Source: Poriferisodalis sp026713105
Lineage (GTDB): Bacteria; Actinomycetota; Acidimicrobiia; Acidimicrobiales; Poriferisodalaceae
Direction: 5' to 3'
Assembly (NCBI GenBank): GCA_965115995.1
Contig: OZ220472.1
Span: 310,001 to 374,000 of the forward strand
Length of the DNA stretch: 64,000 nucleotides
Positions 45,563 to 53,773 of this stretch are shown here, piece after piece (within the stretch, counting starts at the first letter, position 1; each line of letters starts with the position of its first letter). The notes beneath the pieces are model-generated. The model was not told where the DNA came from and did no database searches. It saw nothing but the letters and a program-made list of their open reading frames with translations. The translations under genes were made by a program, and so were the position numbers.

Positions 45563-46141
45563 GTGGCGTTCAGGGCAGTTCTTGACACTTGCGCGCTCTA
45601 CCCAGCGCATCTGCGCGACACGCTTCTCAGATTGGCGGAGCGCCATCTGTACGTCGCCCTGTGGTCGGGCGACATCCTCGCGGAACTGCGCGGCAGCCTC
45701 ATTCGGGCCGGGCTCGCGTCCGATTCAGTCGAGCGTTTGCTCGCTGCGATGCGCAAAGCGTTTCCGGACTCGGAAGTGCAGGGCTACGAAGTCCTGATCG
45801 ATGCGATGGAATGCGACCCAAAGGATCGACACGTGCTGGCAGCGGCCGTGCGTTCCGACGCTGCCGCGCTCGTGACGTTCAACACATCTGACTTTCCTGC
45901 CGAGAGCGCCGAGCAGTTTGCGATAGAGGTAGTGGAACCGGATGAGTTTCTGCTTGACCTGCTCGCTCTGGATCAGGAGACGGTCATTGCCGAACTGGCG
46001 GCTCAAGCCGCAGCCAATCGCGTAGACCCGAAGACGCTGCCTGCGCTCTTGCGAGCACTTGCACTGGCTGGCGCTCCACGATTCGCTGCTGAAGTCAGAA
46101 AGCTGGGTCCGGGGTCCGAGATCAGCGTCTCCTCCTCGTAG
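45563..46141 (+). CDS. PIN domain toxin (VapC-like)
   Basis: A 192-residue PIN-fold RNase. The acidic residues expected in the site are Asp8 in VLDTCALYP, the Glu in DILAELR, DPKDRHVLAAAV, and the Asp in TFNTSDFP. The C-terminal 60 residues are a helical extension. With the HTH antitoxin 9 bp upstream it forms a toxin-antitoxin pair, probably cleaving RNA when free. It is the last gene of the island, 21 bp before the right repeat. Confidence 0.9.
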   Translation: MAFRAVLDTCALYPAHLRDTLLRLAERHLYVALWSGDILAELRGSLIRAGLASDSVERLLAAMRKAFPDSEVQGYEVLIDAMECDPKDRHVLAAAVRSDAAALVTFNTSDFPAESAEQFAIEVVEPDEFLLDLLALDQETVIAELAAQAAANRVDPKTLPALLRALALAGAPRFAAEVRKLGPGSEISVSSS

Positions 46142-46162
46142 CTGATACGCGTTTGTGCGGCC

Positions 46163-46241
46163 CTGCTGGACGGCCTGCAGCTCGACGGTGCCCAGTCGCG
46201 CATCGGCCACCTGCACGTCGGCCCCATCAAGCACCAGATGG
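46163..46241 (+). repeat. Right 79-bp direct repeat of the island (P450 3'-end copy)
   Basis: It matches 42005-42083 at 75 of 79 bases and keeps the P450 reading frame as LLDGLQLDGAQ, which runs on to a stop near 46338. It is therefore a stranded P450 3' end, not a gene. The rest of 46242-46375 shows no gene. Confidence 0.85.
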
Positions 46242-46375
46242 CCGTCGCGCGCCAGCCCTCACAGCCCTCGCTCCATGACTTGTCCATGTCTCGCGAAAGC
46301 GGCGACTGTGCTCACGTCGTCGGCCGCCGGCGTTGACCTTCTCGGCATCCTTGGTCGATGCATGAATTGTCTTGC

Positions 46376-46438
46376 ATGTTAGTTAGCTAATATATTAGTT
46401 ATCTAATATGGTTGACCAATAAACTATCATCGGCTTTA
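46376..46438 (+). promoter_or_regulatory. A/T-rich promoter/operator with repeated TTAG dyads
   Basis: In strongly GC-rich surroundings this stretch is about two-thirds A/T. It has the palindrome TTAGCTAA and the near-palindrome TATTAGTTATCTAATA in tandem. A -10-like TAATAT lies at 46404-46409. TTGACC at 46412 with TTTAAT 17 bases later also looks like a promoter, but its -10 would overlap the ATG of the ATPase gene. An autoregulator site is plausible. Confidence 0.5.
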
Positions 46439-47899
46439 ATGGAGCCCACAGCACTCATTGACCGCGAGTACGAGGCAGAGGTGCTGCATCGTCTTGCCGA
46501 CAGCGGTCGGCCAGCGCTCGCCTTGGTGCGCGGGCGGCGTCGTGTCGGAAAGACGTTCCTGCTGTCGCAGCTGTGGGACTCGCGACGAGCGCTGTACTTC
46601 GTGGCGTCCGCCACAGCTCCGGAGATCAACCGCCAGGCGCTGGTGCGTACGGCGGCGCAGTGGGCAGGCGTCGAGCTGCGGCCTGAGGATCACCCCACGT
46701 GGCGGCTGGTCTTTCGATCGTTGCTCAACTTGAGGCCGACCGAGCCGATCGTCATCATTCTCGACGAGTTCCAGTACCTCGCTGCCGACGAGGGCGGGCT
46801 TCGGGAGGTCGCTTCGGAACTGAATGCCGCATGGGAAAGCCAGACGCAGCGGCAGGCAGGCGTGTTCGTGGTGCTGTGCGGATCGGCGGTCCGCACGCTG
46901 GAGGCCCTCGAACAGGGCGGATCGCCGCTGTACGGACGGCTGGACGCAACGCTGGTGCTGGCGCCGTTCGACTACTACGACAGCGCACAGATGCTGCGGG
47001 GCCGCTCGATGCGAGATTGCATTGACCTCTATGCGGCTCTGGGGGGCTCGCCCGCCAATCTCGCAGAAGTAGATGCCGCCGCCGACGCCGCGCAGAACAT
47101 CATCAGGCTGTCCTTGGCGCCTGAGGGCATCGTGCGCACACGCATCCGCACCCAACTGGACCAAGAGGAAGGCTTGCGGCAGACGCAGCAATACCGAGCC
47201 GTGCTCGCCAGCATCGGGCTCGGCGCCCGCACGGTCGGCGAGATCGCGTCCAAGATGGGCCGCAAGACCGATTCTGCGCTCAAGCGATTGGTGACTCAGC
47301 TCGAGGAACTGTCGTATCTGGGGTCGGAGCTGGACTTCGACGAATCACGCGCCCGCGGACTGCGTTATCGGCTGGCGGATCCAGCTGCGCGCTTCCACTA
47401 TCGCATTGCACTGCCGTTGGAGTCGGCTGCGGTGGCGTTCGGTGCGGAGCATGTCTGGAACACTCACATCGGGCCTGAAGCGTTTCCGACTTACGTCGGC
47501 CAGCACGTATTCGAAGAGGTCGCCCGGCAGGCATACGTCCGCTGGGCCGTCGAAGCCGGCCTGCCGCTGGTTCCGCAGTGGCAGCGCTGGCAAGGTGCCG
47601 ACCGCACCGGAGTCGGGATCGATATCGACATGGTGGGCCGCACGCTCGACGGCGGGCTGGTGACGGGCTCGGTCAAGTACCGGGGGCGCCAAGCGAATGC
47701 CCGAACGTACCTTGAGCACGAAGAGGCACTGAGGCGCTTGGCTGCGAGCGGTCGCAGCTGGGCACACGAAGCACTGCAACCCTCATCGCCGTTCTTCTTC
47801 TTGTCCGCCGGCGGTTTCGCTGCCTCATTTCACGAGGCCTGCGAGCCCGGGCGCGAAGTCATCACCTGGACGCTGCGCGACATCTTCCGATCAGGTTGA
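46439..47899 (+). CDS. AAA family ATPase with DUF234-like C-terminal nuclease domain
   Basis: A 486-residue ATPase. Walker A is RGRRRVGKTFL near residue 30, Walker B is IILDEFQYLA near 108, and a sensor arginine region is LCGSAVRTLE. The middle is a winged helix (VGEIASKMGRKTDSALKRL). The C-terminal part has GIDIDMVGRTLDGGLVTGSVKY, the acid and lysine pattern of a restriction-like nuclease fold as in DUF234. These genes are mobile-element-like and often solitary, with no firmly known role. The ATG at 46439 is chosen, and TTG 46412 is possible. Confidence 0.85.
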   Translation: MEPTALIDREYEAEVLHRLADSGRPALALVRGRRRVGKTFLLSQLWDSRRALYFVASATAPEINRQALVRTAAQWAGVELRPEDHPTWRLVFRSLLNLRPTEPIVIILDEFQYLAADEGGLREVASELNAAWESQTQRQAGVFVVLCGSAVRTLEALEQGGSPLYGRLDATLVLAPFDYYDSAQMLRGRSMRDCIDLYAALGGSPANLAEVDAAADAAQNIIRLSLAPEGIVRTRIRTQLDQEEGLRQTQQYRAVLASIGLGARTVGEIASKMGRKTDSALKRLVTQLEELSYLGSELDFDESRARGLRYRLADPAARFHYRIALPLESAAVAFGAEHVWNTHIGPEAFPTYVGQHVFEEVARQAYVRWAVEAGLPLVPQWQRWQGADRTGVGIDIDMVGRTLDGGLVTGSVKYRGRQANARTYLEHEEALRRLAASGRSWAHEALQPSSPFFFLSAGGFAASFHEACEPGREVITWTLRDIFRSG

Positions 47900-47987
47900 A
47901 CTTGCGCGACCCGATCAGATCCAATGACCGGCCTCAAAGATGCGATGCCGAGACCTGCCGACACCGCACCGGGGTACTGTGCGCCCG

Positions 47988-49928
47988 ATGAGATCTCGGG
48001 TCAGTGGGACACGACGCCGTGCACTGCGTTCTGCCGCCGCCGGGGCTGTGCTGGCGGCATTGTCCTTGGTGCTGGCTCCGACGGCCGCTGTGGCTCAGTC
48101 CGCACCTGAGCCGTCATGCGAGGGCGAGACGACCGTCGTGCTCGTGGACGCGTCCGCGGAGACCGATCTGTACGCGGCGTTCCTTCTGGCGGAGGTGTTG
48201 GGCACAGGTTGTCTGGTTGATGCCGGGCTGCGCACTGACAGCGAGCTTCCTGCTGCGTCTGCGGCGCTGCTCGCTACAGCGGGCCTGCGATACGGCTATG
48301 TGGTGGGCGGGCCGGCGGCGGTGCCGGCCGCCAAGCTGACGGCGGCGCTGGAGTGGCGGCGCGCCGCCGGAGCGGACCGGTGGGCGACCTTGTCCGCGGT
48401 CGCCGCTGCAGCAGCCGATCCCACGGCGCTGCCAACGATCGAGCCCGCACACCCTGCCCCCACCGGCACCGATTCCGTCGCCGGTCCCCGGTACAGCGCC
48501 GTGTCCGCTGGCGACTTCCACACGTGTGCGCTGCGAATTGACGCTACGGTCGCCTGCTGGGGCAGCCACGATGGCAGTACGCGGCGGTCGCCGCCTGTCG
48601 GCAAGTTCACCCAGGTATCCGCTGGGCATGCGCATACATGCGGACTGCGCGCTGACGGCACGGTGGCCTGCTGGGGAGCAAACTACGCCGGTCAGGCGTC
48701 GGCGCCGGCCGGGATGTTCACCCAGGTATCCGTTGGTGGCGATCACAGCTGTGGGCTGCGCGCTGACGGCACAGTCGCCTGCTGGGGCTCCAACAGCGCT
48801 GGGCAACCGTCGCCGCCGGCTGGCAGGTTTACGCAGGTGTCCGCTGGCGGCTTCCATATGTGTGGGCTGCGCGCTGACGGCACAGTCGTCTGCTGGGGCT
48901 CCAACAGCGCTGGGCAACCGTCGCCGCCGGCTGGCAGGTTTACGCAGGTGTCCGCCGCCGGCTCCCATATGTGTGGGTTGCGCATGGACAGCACGGTCGT
49001 TTGCTGGGGCGACGACTACTACGGGTTGGTATCTGATGCGCCAGCCGGCGAGTTCACACAAGTGTCCGTCTCCGTCGTCCATGCGTGCGCGTTGCGCGCG
49101 AGCGGCAGGGTCGCCTGCTGGGGCTCCGACAACAGCGGCTGGTTTGACGCCTTCACAGGGCAGTCGTCGTCGTCGCCAGGGAAGTTCACGCAGGTGACCG
49201 CTGGTGGCGGCCACACGTGTGGGCTGCGGACGGACGGCACAGTCGTCTGCTGGGGAAACGACGACCACGGACAGGTGTCCCTGTCGCAGCCGCAGATCGT
49301 GGCTGTGTACGCCGTCCCTGACGGCGTCGCGGTGCAGGACCCACGCCGCCAAGGCATATCCGACGCGATCGAAGCAGCGCAGGCATGGTTCCGCTCCCAG
49401 ACCGGTGGCCGCCATCCGGTGTTCGCACGGGACGGCGACGGGATCGATGTACGCACCGTCCGGCTCGGCCCGGCGCCACCGAACGAGACGTGGGTTGAGG
49501 CGCAGACCCGCATACTGCGGGAAGTTCGGTCGGCTCTGGGCCTGCGCGGGTGGGAGTCCCCCGCCGTCTGGCTGGAAGGCAGAATCGACCGCTCCGCTTG
49601 CGCTTGGGCAGGCGACCATGTGATGGTGCCCATTTGGAACTGCGGCCGCAATGTGCCTGAGGTCGGTGCCAGCTGGCCTGATGGCGGCTCGCGCCTCATA
49701 GCGCACGAGCTCGCTCATCTCCTCGGCGCGGCACCGCTCTGCGCGCCCAACGTCCACGACGACTTTGCCCATGTCATCGACGACCCGAGGGACATCATCT
49801 ACAGGGGCCCTGGAAGCCCACCCGCATCCGGCGACTATGTCCTCGATGTCGGCCGCGACGATTACTTCGGCCACGGCCGCGACGACTGCTTCGACATTTC
49901 GGGCAACCCGTTGCTGCGCATCGAGTGA
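47988..49928 (+). CDS. Secreted RCC1-repeat protein with HExxH metallopeptidase-like end
   Basis: A 646-residue exported protein. ATG 47988 gives a twin-basic signal peptide ending near AVAQSAP. Residues of about 40-140 resemble a cell-wall-binding repeat 2 (YVVGGPAAVPAAKL, GADRWATL). About 165-440 hold eight RCC1-like units of about 37 residues with CALR or CGLR, GTVACWG and FTQVSAG, likely a beta-propeller. Two units are almost identical in DNA. After about 445 comes a domain with HELAHLLGA, a zinc-protease motif, and cysteines near DRSACAW and IWNCG. The protein may bind a surface partner and cut it. Whether the site is active is not shown. Confidence 0.85.
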   Translation: MRSRVSGTRRRALRSAAAGAVLAALSLVLAPTAAVAQSAPEPSCEGETTVVLVDASAETDLYAAFLLAEVLGTGCLVDAGLRTDSELPAASAALLATAGLRYGYVVGGPAAVPAAKLTAALEWRRAAGADRWATLSAVAAAAADPTALPTIEPAHPAPTGTDSVAGPRYSAVSAGDFHTCALRIDATVACWGSHDGSTRRSPPVGKFTQVSAGHAHTCGLRADGTVACWGANYAGQASAPAGMFTQVSVGGDHSCGLRADGTVACWGSNSAGQPSPPAGRFTQVSAGGFHMCGLRADGTVVCWGSNSAGQPSPPAGRFTQVSAAGSHMCGLRMDSTVVCWGDDYYGLVSDAPAGEFTQVSVSVVHACALRASGRVACWGSDNSGWFDAFTGQSSSSPGKFTQVTAGGGHTCGLRTDGTVVCWGNDDHGQVSLSQPQIVAVYAVPDGVAVQDPRRQGISDAIEAAQAWFRSQTGGRHPVFARDGDGIDVRTVRLGPAPPNETWVEAQTRILREVRSALGLRGWESPAVWLEGRIDRSACAWAGDHVMVPIWNCGRNVPEVGASWPDGGSRLIAHELAHLLGAAPLCAPNVHDDFAHVIDDPRDIIYRGPGSPPASGDYVLDVGRDDYFGHGRDDCFDISGNPLLRIE

Positions 49929-49960
49929 GGCCCACTCGGCCCGTGAGCTCCGCGGTGTAG

Positions 49961-50077
49961 ACGTTTCTGGCACCGCCCAGCCACAAGCGTCGCATCCAAG
50001 CGCAGGCCAAGGCTCAGGACGTCATCGAGAGCCAAGTCATCAGAGACTCGCTCGATGCCTACCTCTCCACCTCGTAG
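49961..50077 (+). pseudogene. Possible ribbon-helix-helix antitoxin remnant
   Basis: Following a stop at 49958-49960, one frame encodes 38 residues with IQAQAKAQDVIESQVIRDS and then LDAYL before a stop. That looks like the second half of a CopG/RHH protein. No start or N-terminal strand is visible and no toxin gene follows. Chance coding is possible. The remaining bases to 50179 show no gene. Confidence 0.3.
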
Positions 50078-50179
50078 TTCACAACTGTGACGGTTCGCCT
50101 GCCGCTGCGCACGCCTTGACCCCGAACCACTCGATTTGCCAGCGGAAGCTGCCGAGGCCGCGCAGTAGCGTCGGCGGCC

Positions 50180-51022
50180 ATGACGACGACTGATGTGGTG
50201 GTGACCGGGCTGCGATTCGGGGAAGGCCCTCGCTGGCGCGGCGATCGGCTGTGGTACTCCGACTTCTACCGGCATGGCATCTTCACGGTCACGCCAGACG
50301 GCCACGAGGAGCTGATCCACACGGTGCCGGCTCAGCCGTCGGGACTGGGTTGGCTGCCGGACGGGGACTTGCTGTTCGTCTCGATGCTGGACCGGCAGCT
50401 GCGACGCCTCGATGCCGACGGCAATGAGTCGTTGCACGCGGACCTGTCCCACATTGCGGGCGGCCCGTGCAATGACATGGTGGTTGCAGCCGACGGCACC
50501 GCGTACGTGGGCAATTTCGGGTTCGACGACGGAGCGGGGGAGACGTTCGCGCAGGCAACCCTCGCCGTCGTGTCCCCCGACGGCACGGCTCGGCCTGGAC
50601 CGGACGGCTTCGACTTCCCGAACGGCACGGTCATCGATCCCAGCGGGCGCCACATGGTCGTAGCCGAGAGCTACGGCCGCCGGATGACTGCCTTCGACAT
50701 CGAGCCTGACGGCTCGCTGAGCGGCCGGCGGACCTTCGCGGAGCTGGGCGAGCGAGTGCCCGACGGCATCTGCTTGGACGAAGCTGGCGGCATCTGGGTG
50801 GCGGATCCGCTCAACGCGAGTTGCTTCCGGGTCGTCGATGGCGGCGAGGTCACCGACGTCATCGAGCTGGAGCTGAACTGCTTCGCCTGCATGCTCGGCG
50901 ACGACGACCGCCGCACGCTCTACATGGTCACGGCCCCGACGTCGCGCCCGCCCGACGACGCTCCTGCTCGCGGCCGCATCGAGACGGTCCGAGTCGAGAT
51001 TCCCGGTGCAGGACTGCCGTAG
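50180..51022 (+). CDS. SMP-30/gluconolactonase/LRE family protein
   Basis: A 280-residue six-bladed beta-propeller of the SMP-30/gluconolactonase family, which hydrolyses sugar lactones or related esters with a divalent metal. The first blade has the metal-binding Glu in FGEGPRW. Later blades carry GGPCNDMVVAADG and DGICLDEAGGIWVAD, where the Asn and Asp would bind metal. ATG follows the TCGGCGGCC segment. It converges with the acyl-CoA dehydrogenase gene, separated by a strong hairpin. Substrate is not known. Confidence 0.9.
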   Translation: MTTTDVVVTGLRFGEGPRWRGDRLWYSDFYRHGIFTVTPDGHEELIHTVPAQPSGLGWLPDGDLLFVSMLDRQLRRLDADGNESLHADLSHIAGGPCNDMVVAADGTAYVGNFGFDDGAGETFAQATLAVVSPDGTARPGPDGFDFPNGTVIDPSGRHMVVAESYGRRMTAFDIEPDGSLSGRRTFAELGERVPDGICLDEAGGIWVADPLNASCFRVVDGGEVTDVIELELNCFACMLGDDDRRTLYMVTAPTSRPPDDAPARGRIETVRVEIPGAGLP

Positions 51023-51072
51023 GACGCTGTTCCGATAAGCGAACCTCCCCGTTCGCCTATCGGTGCAGCGTC
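51023..51072. terminator. Bidirectional terminator-like hairpin
   Basis: GACGCTG, CCGATA and GCGAAC pair with GTTCGC, TATCGG and CAGCGTC across a CTCCCC loop, giving 19 pairs with only three mismatched positions. It lies exactly between the convergent SMP-30 and acyl-CoA dehydrogenase genes. There is no U-tract, so it may act with Rho or protect 3' ends. Confidence 0.75.
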
Positions 51073-51086
51073 TCAGGAGGGGGGGA

Positions 51087-52082
51087 TCAGTTCGCGCCGA
51101 GGCGGCGGAGGTGGCCCGCCCTGATCTCCGCGGTCTGTCCTTGCACCAGCAGGAAGAGGGCCTCACGAGCAAGGCGCTGGGCGTGATGGCCGACGGTGAT
51201 GGCCCGCCCGCCGACCGCCGACACCAGCGCACTGGTTGCCCGGATGCCCACGAAACCGACCTGGGCCCGGCACTCGGGCATGTCGTCCACGTCGGCGGCA
51301 TGCAGGGCTTTGCGTGCTGCGTCTACTTCAGCGTCGAGCGGGGACGGTCCCAGCAAGGTGAGTGCTCGCGAGGCCACACCCAGCATCAGCGCGCCATTGG
51401 TGCGCAGCCCCTGGCGGTAGAACGCGTGCCACTCGTCATAACCGATGACCTCGACGACATGGTCATCGCCGACGGCATGACTGTCGAAGTGCAGCTCGAC
51501 GGTGACCGATGAATCCACAGCGGCGAGTCGCAACCGGCGTGAGGTCAGCGTTCGCGCTTCATTCGCAGGAATCAGCATCCACACCAGCCGGTCGGCGTCG
51601 TGGGCGGCAACCAGCACTGCGTCAATGTGGCCCCACCCAGTGACAAACGGCGCTATTCCCCGCAGCAGCCATCCGTCACCGGCACGCTCGGCAAACAGGC
51701 ACGGCTCGGGACGCAGCACATGCGCGAACGCGACCCCGCTGCGTCGCTCGCCGGTTGCCAGTGCTCGGGCCCAGCGTTCGTGCAGCACCGATCCGGGGGG
51801 AGTCCGGGCGGCATTCGCCGAGCCCCCGCCGTGCTGTGCACAGGTGAACGCGGTCGTAAGACAGCCTCCGGCAAGAGCTTCGAGGATCGGAAGGCGTTCA
51901 AGCTCGTCGAGTCCGCAGCCACCCACGTCACGAGGCGTCCACAGTCCGTAGAAGCCGGCGTCTCGCAACAGGTCCAGGTTGTGCTCGGGGACGGTCCCCG
52001 CAGCGTCGACATCGAGCGCGCGGTCGAACAGCACGCCGCCGGCGAGCTGCTGCGCAATGCTCAGCAGCTCGGCTGGCACCAC
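51087..52082 (-). CDS. Acyl-CoA dehydrogenase-like protein, short form
   Basis: A 331-residue member of the acyl-CoA dehydrogenase superfamily, shorter than the usual 380. It has GFYGLWTPRDVGGCGLDELERLP near the start, a middle beta-domain (GWLLRGIAPFVTGWGHID) and a C-terminal helical half. Parts of the usual catalytic-base region are not recognisable. The GTG at 52082 overlaps the MaoC gene by 22 bp, implying coupling. The longer frame upstream is the antisense-like shadow of the MaoC gene. It is the last gene of the selenoprotein operon. Confidence 0.8.
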   Translation of the reverse strand: MVPAELLSIAQQLAGGVLFDRALDVDAAGTVPEHNLDLLRDAGFYGLWTPRDVGGCGLDELERLPILEALAGGCLTTAFTCAQHGGGSANAARTPPGSVLHERWARALATGERRSGVAFAHVLRPEPCLFAERAGDGWLLRGIAPFVTGWGHIDAVLVAAHDADRLVWMLIPANEARTLTSRRLRLAAVDSSVTVELHFDSHAVGDDHVVEVIGYDEWHAFYRQGLRTNGALMLGVASRALTLLGPSPLDAEVDAARKALHAADVDDMPECRAQVGFVGIRATSALVSAVGGRAITVGHHAQRLAREALFLLVQGQTAEIRAGHLRRLGAN

Positions 52083-52540
52083 ATGAGCGCGTTGCGGCGC
52101 ATGATGGCCACGAGCGTGTCGTCCTGGTTGTAGGCGCGGTGCTCGAACAGCACGATGCCCTGGTCGGGCTTGCTCTTCGAGGCGCGAGCCGACACCACCT
52201 CGCTCTCGACCCGCAGCGTGTCGCCGTGAAAGACCGGGGCCGGAAAGTCCATGCGCTCGAAGCCCAGGTTGGCGACCGTGGTTCCGTGAGTCGTCTCGTG
52301 GACTGAGATGCCCACGACGACGGCCGCGGTGAACATCGAGTTCACGAGTGGCTTGCCGAATTGCGTCTCGGTGCGGGCGTATTCGAAGTCGAGATGCAAG
52401 GCCGCCGGGTTCATCGTCATAGTGGTGAACATGACGTTGTCGGCTTCGGTGACGGTGCGGCGCAACCGATGGTGAATCACCAGCCCCGGCGTCAGCTCCT
52501 CGAACCACAGTCCGCCATGGGGGCGGGGCGCATCGCTCAT
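52061..52540 (-). CDS. MaoC family dehydratase
   Basis: A 159-residue hot-dog-fold protein of the MaoC/(R)-hydratase family. The start has GLWFEELTPGLVIHH, then a TEADNVMFTTMTMNPAALHLD in which Asp and His match the hydratase active site, and HGDTLRVESEV later. It would hydrate an enoyl thioester. Its start overlaps the stop of the upstream gene by 4 bp and its end overlaps the acyl-CoA dehydrogenase gene, so it is in a tight operon. Confidence 0.88.
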   Translation of the reverse strand: MSDAPRPHGGLWFEELTPGLVIHHRLRRTVTEADNVMFTTMTMNPAALHLDFEYARTETQFGKPLVNSMFTAAVVVGISVHETTHGTTVANLGFERMDFPAPVFHGDTLRVESEVVSARASKSKPDQGIVLFEHRAYNQDDTLVAIMRRNALMWCQPSC

Positions 52541-53664
52541 CGGGCTGCTCCTCCGGCGACGTCGACTGTTTCTGATTGACCGACACCAAGAGTGTCGGCC
52601 CAAGGCACCTCGCAGGCCTGGTCGAGATCGATCTTGGCGTGTACCACTGGGTTCTGGTGGGGGCCGGCACACCACGACGGCATCACCATCGTGTAGAGGC
52701 CCTTGCCACCCGCTTGGAACACCACAATGCGGCTGGGATCGGTCAGGATCGGGATCAACTCGTCTGGCGGCCCTTCGCGGTCGACGTGGAAGACCGAACC
52801 TACGTGGGCAAGTGTGGCCGCGGTGTTGGTTGCACGGGCAGCCAGTTCGGCCTGAATGTCCTCGCGGGTCAGCCCCGCACGGGCCAGCACCTTCGTGTGG
52901 TCGGGGTTCATGATCACCGTGATTGCGCCATGTCGCAGGTGTGCGTTGTTGCTGCCCGGATTGGCCATGACGGCTGCGATCACGTTCAGCAGATGGCCCG
53001 CCGATTCGGGATTGTCCGCATCGCCGGTGAACAACGTCGAATGCGGTGCTTCGGCACCGACGACGATCGCAGCACTGTCATCTTCGGCGTAGCCATATGT
53101 GGTGTGCAGCGGCGGGAACGGGCTGTTCTCAGTGTCCTCCGCGAGGCAGTAGGTGAACTTGCCCGGATGACCGTGCAGCGCCATGTCCGACACGCCCGGC
53201 CGGGCACCACCGATGTTCATCATCGCCAAGCGCAGTGCTCGGCCGATGGTGGCGTTGGCCCGGTGTCCAGGACCGAGCGCCCCGAATCCCGACGCCACCT
53301 CTCCGCACTGGTGCCGCGCCGGTCCGCACACCACGATGAGCGGCGCGGTGCAATGCGTGGTGCTCTGCATCTCGGTGAGGTCGAACTCGGGCTGGCACAC
53401 CGCCCGGACGGCGGCGATCACAACGGGAATGTGATCGGGAAGGCAACCGGCCATCACCGCGGCGGCGGCCACCTTCTCGACAGACGCCACGCCGTGTGCC
53501 GGCCCCATGACGCCCAGCTCGAGATCGGGGTCGAGACCGGTGGCAAGCGCCATCATGGCCACCCGCTCAGGGGTGGGGATGACGACCGGCAGGCCGTCGG
53601 TGAGCCCGAGCGCGTGCAGCTGCTCGAGCGCGTCGGCCTCGCTGCGGGCCTCCAAGAGGGTCAC
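52537..53664 (-). CDS. Conserved protein in the UGSC operon, function unknown
   Basis: A 375-residue protein I do not recognise by name. It begins with LTDGLPVVIPTPERVA and contains many conserved-looking Cys and His (for example TTHCTAP, a VCGPARHQCGEV, PSWCAGPHQNP). It is cytosolic by composition. Its place just downstream of the UGSC selenoprotein and overlapping MaoC suggests it works with them. Start is GTG 53664 with no clear ribosome site, so an upstream start is possible. I give no enzymatic function. Confidence 0.75.
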   Translation of the reverse strand: MTLLEARSEADALEQLHALGLTDGLPVVIPTPERVAMMALATGLDPDLELGVMGPAHGVASVEKVAAAAVMAGCLPDHIPVVIAAVRAVCQPEFDLTEMQSTTHCTAPLIVVCGPARHQCGEVASGFGALGPGHRANATIGRALRLAMMNIGGARPGVSDMALHGHPGKFTYCLAEDTENSPFPPLHTTYGYAEDDSAAIVVGAEAPHSTLFTGDADNPESAGHLLNVIAAVMANPGSNNAHLRHGAITVIMNPDHTKVLARAGLTREDIQAELAARATNTAATLAHVGSVFHVDREGPPDELIPILTDPSRIVVFQAGGKGLYTMVMPSWCAGPHQNPVVHAKIDLDQACEVPWADTLGVGQSETVDVAGGAAR

Positions 53665-53693
53665 GGGCGGATCAGTTGGAAGTTGCGCCGGTC

Positions 53694-53754
53694 AAGAGGC
53701 GAAGCCGTGGCCTGAGCGGCCCGTGAGCGCAGCGAACAAGAGCGGGAAACAACA
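53694..53754 (+). repeat. Copy of the dispersed intergenic repeat
   Basis: It reads GGCGAAGCCGTGGCCTGAGC then GGCCCGTGAGCGCAGCGAAC and AAGAGCGGGAA, nearly identical to 62826 and, inverted, to 55385. A GGCC-NNNNN-GGCC stem lies in the core. Located between the UGSC gene and its downstream neighbour. Confidence 0.8.
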
Positions 53755-53773
53755 GGTTCGGCCGCGAGGAGGT

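Noticed and set aside
48114..49973. 619-codon minus-strand frame across the RCC1 gene
   Set aside because: It is the mirror of RCC1 repeats on the plus strand, which carry the family motifs, a signal peptide and an HExxH.
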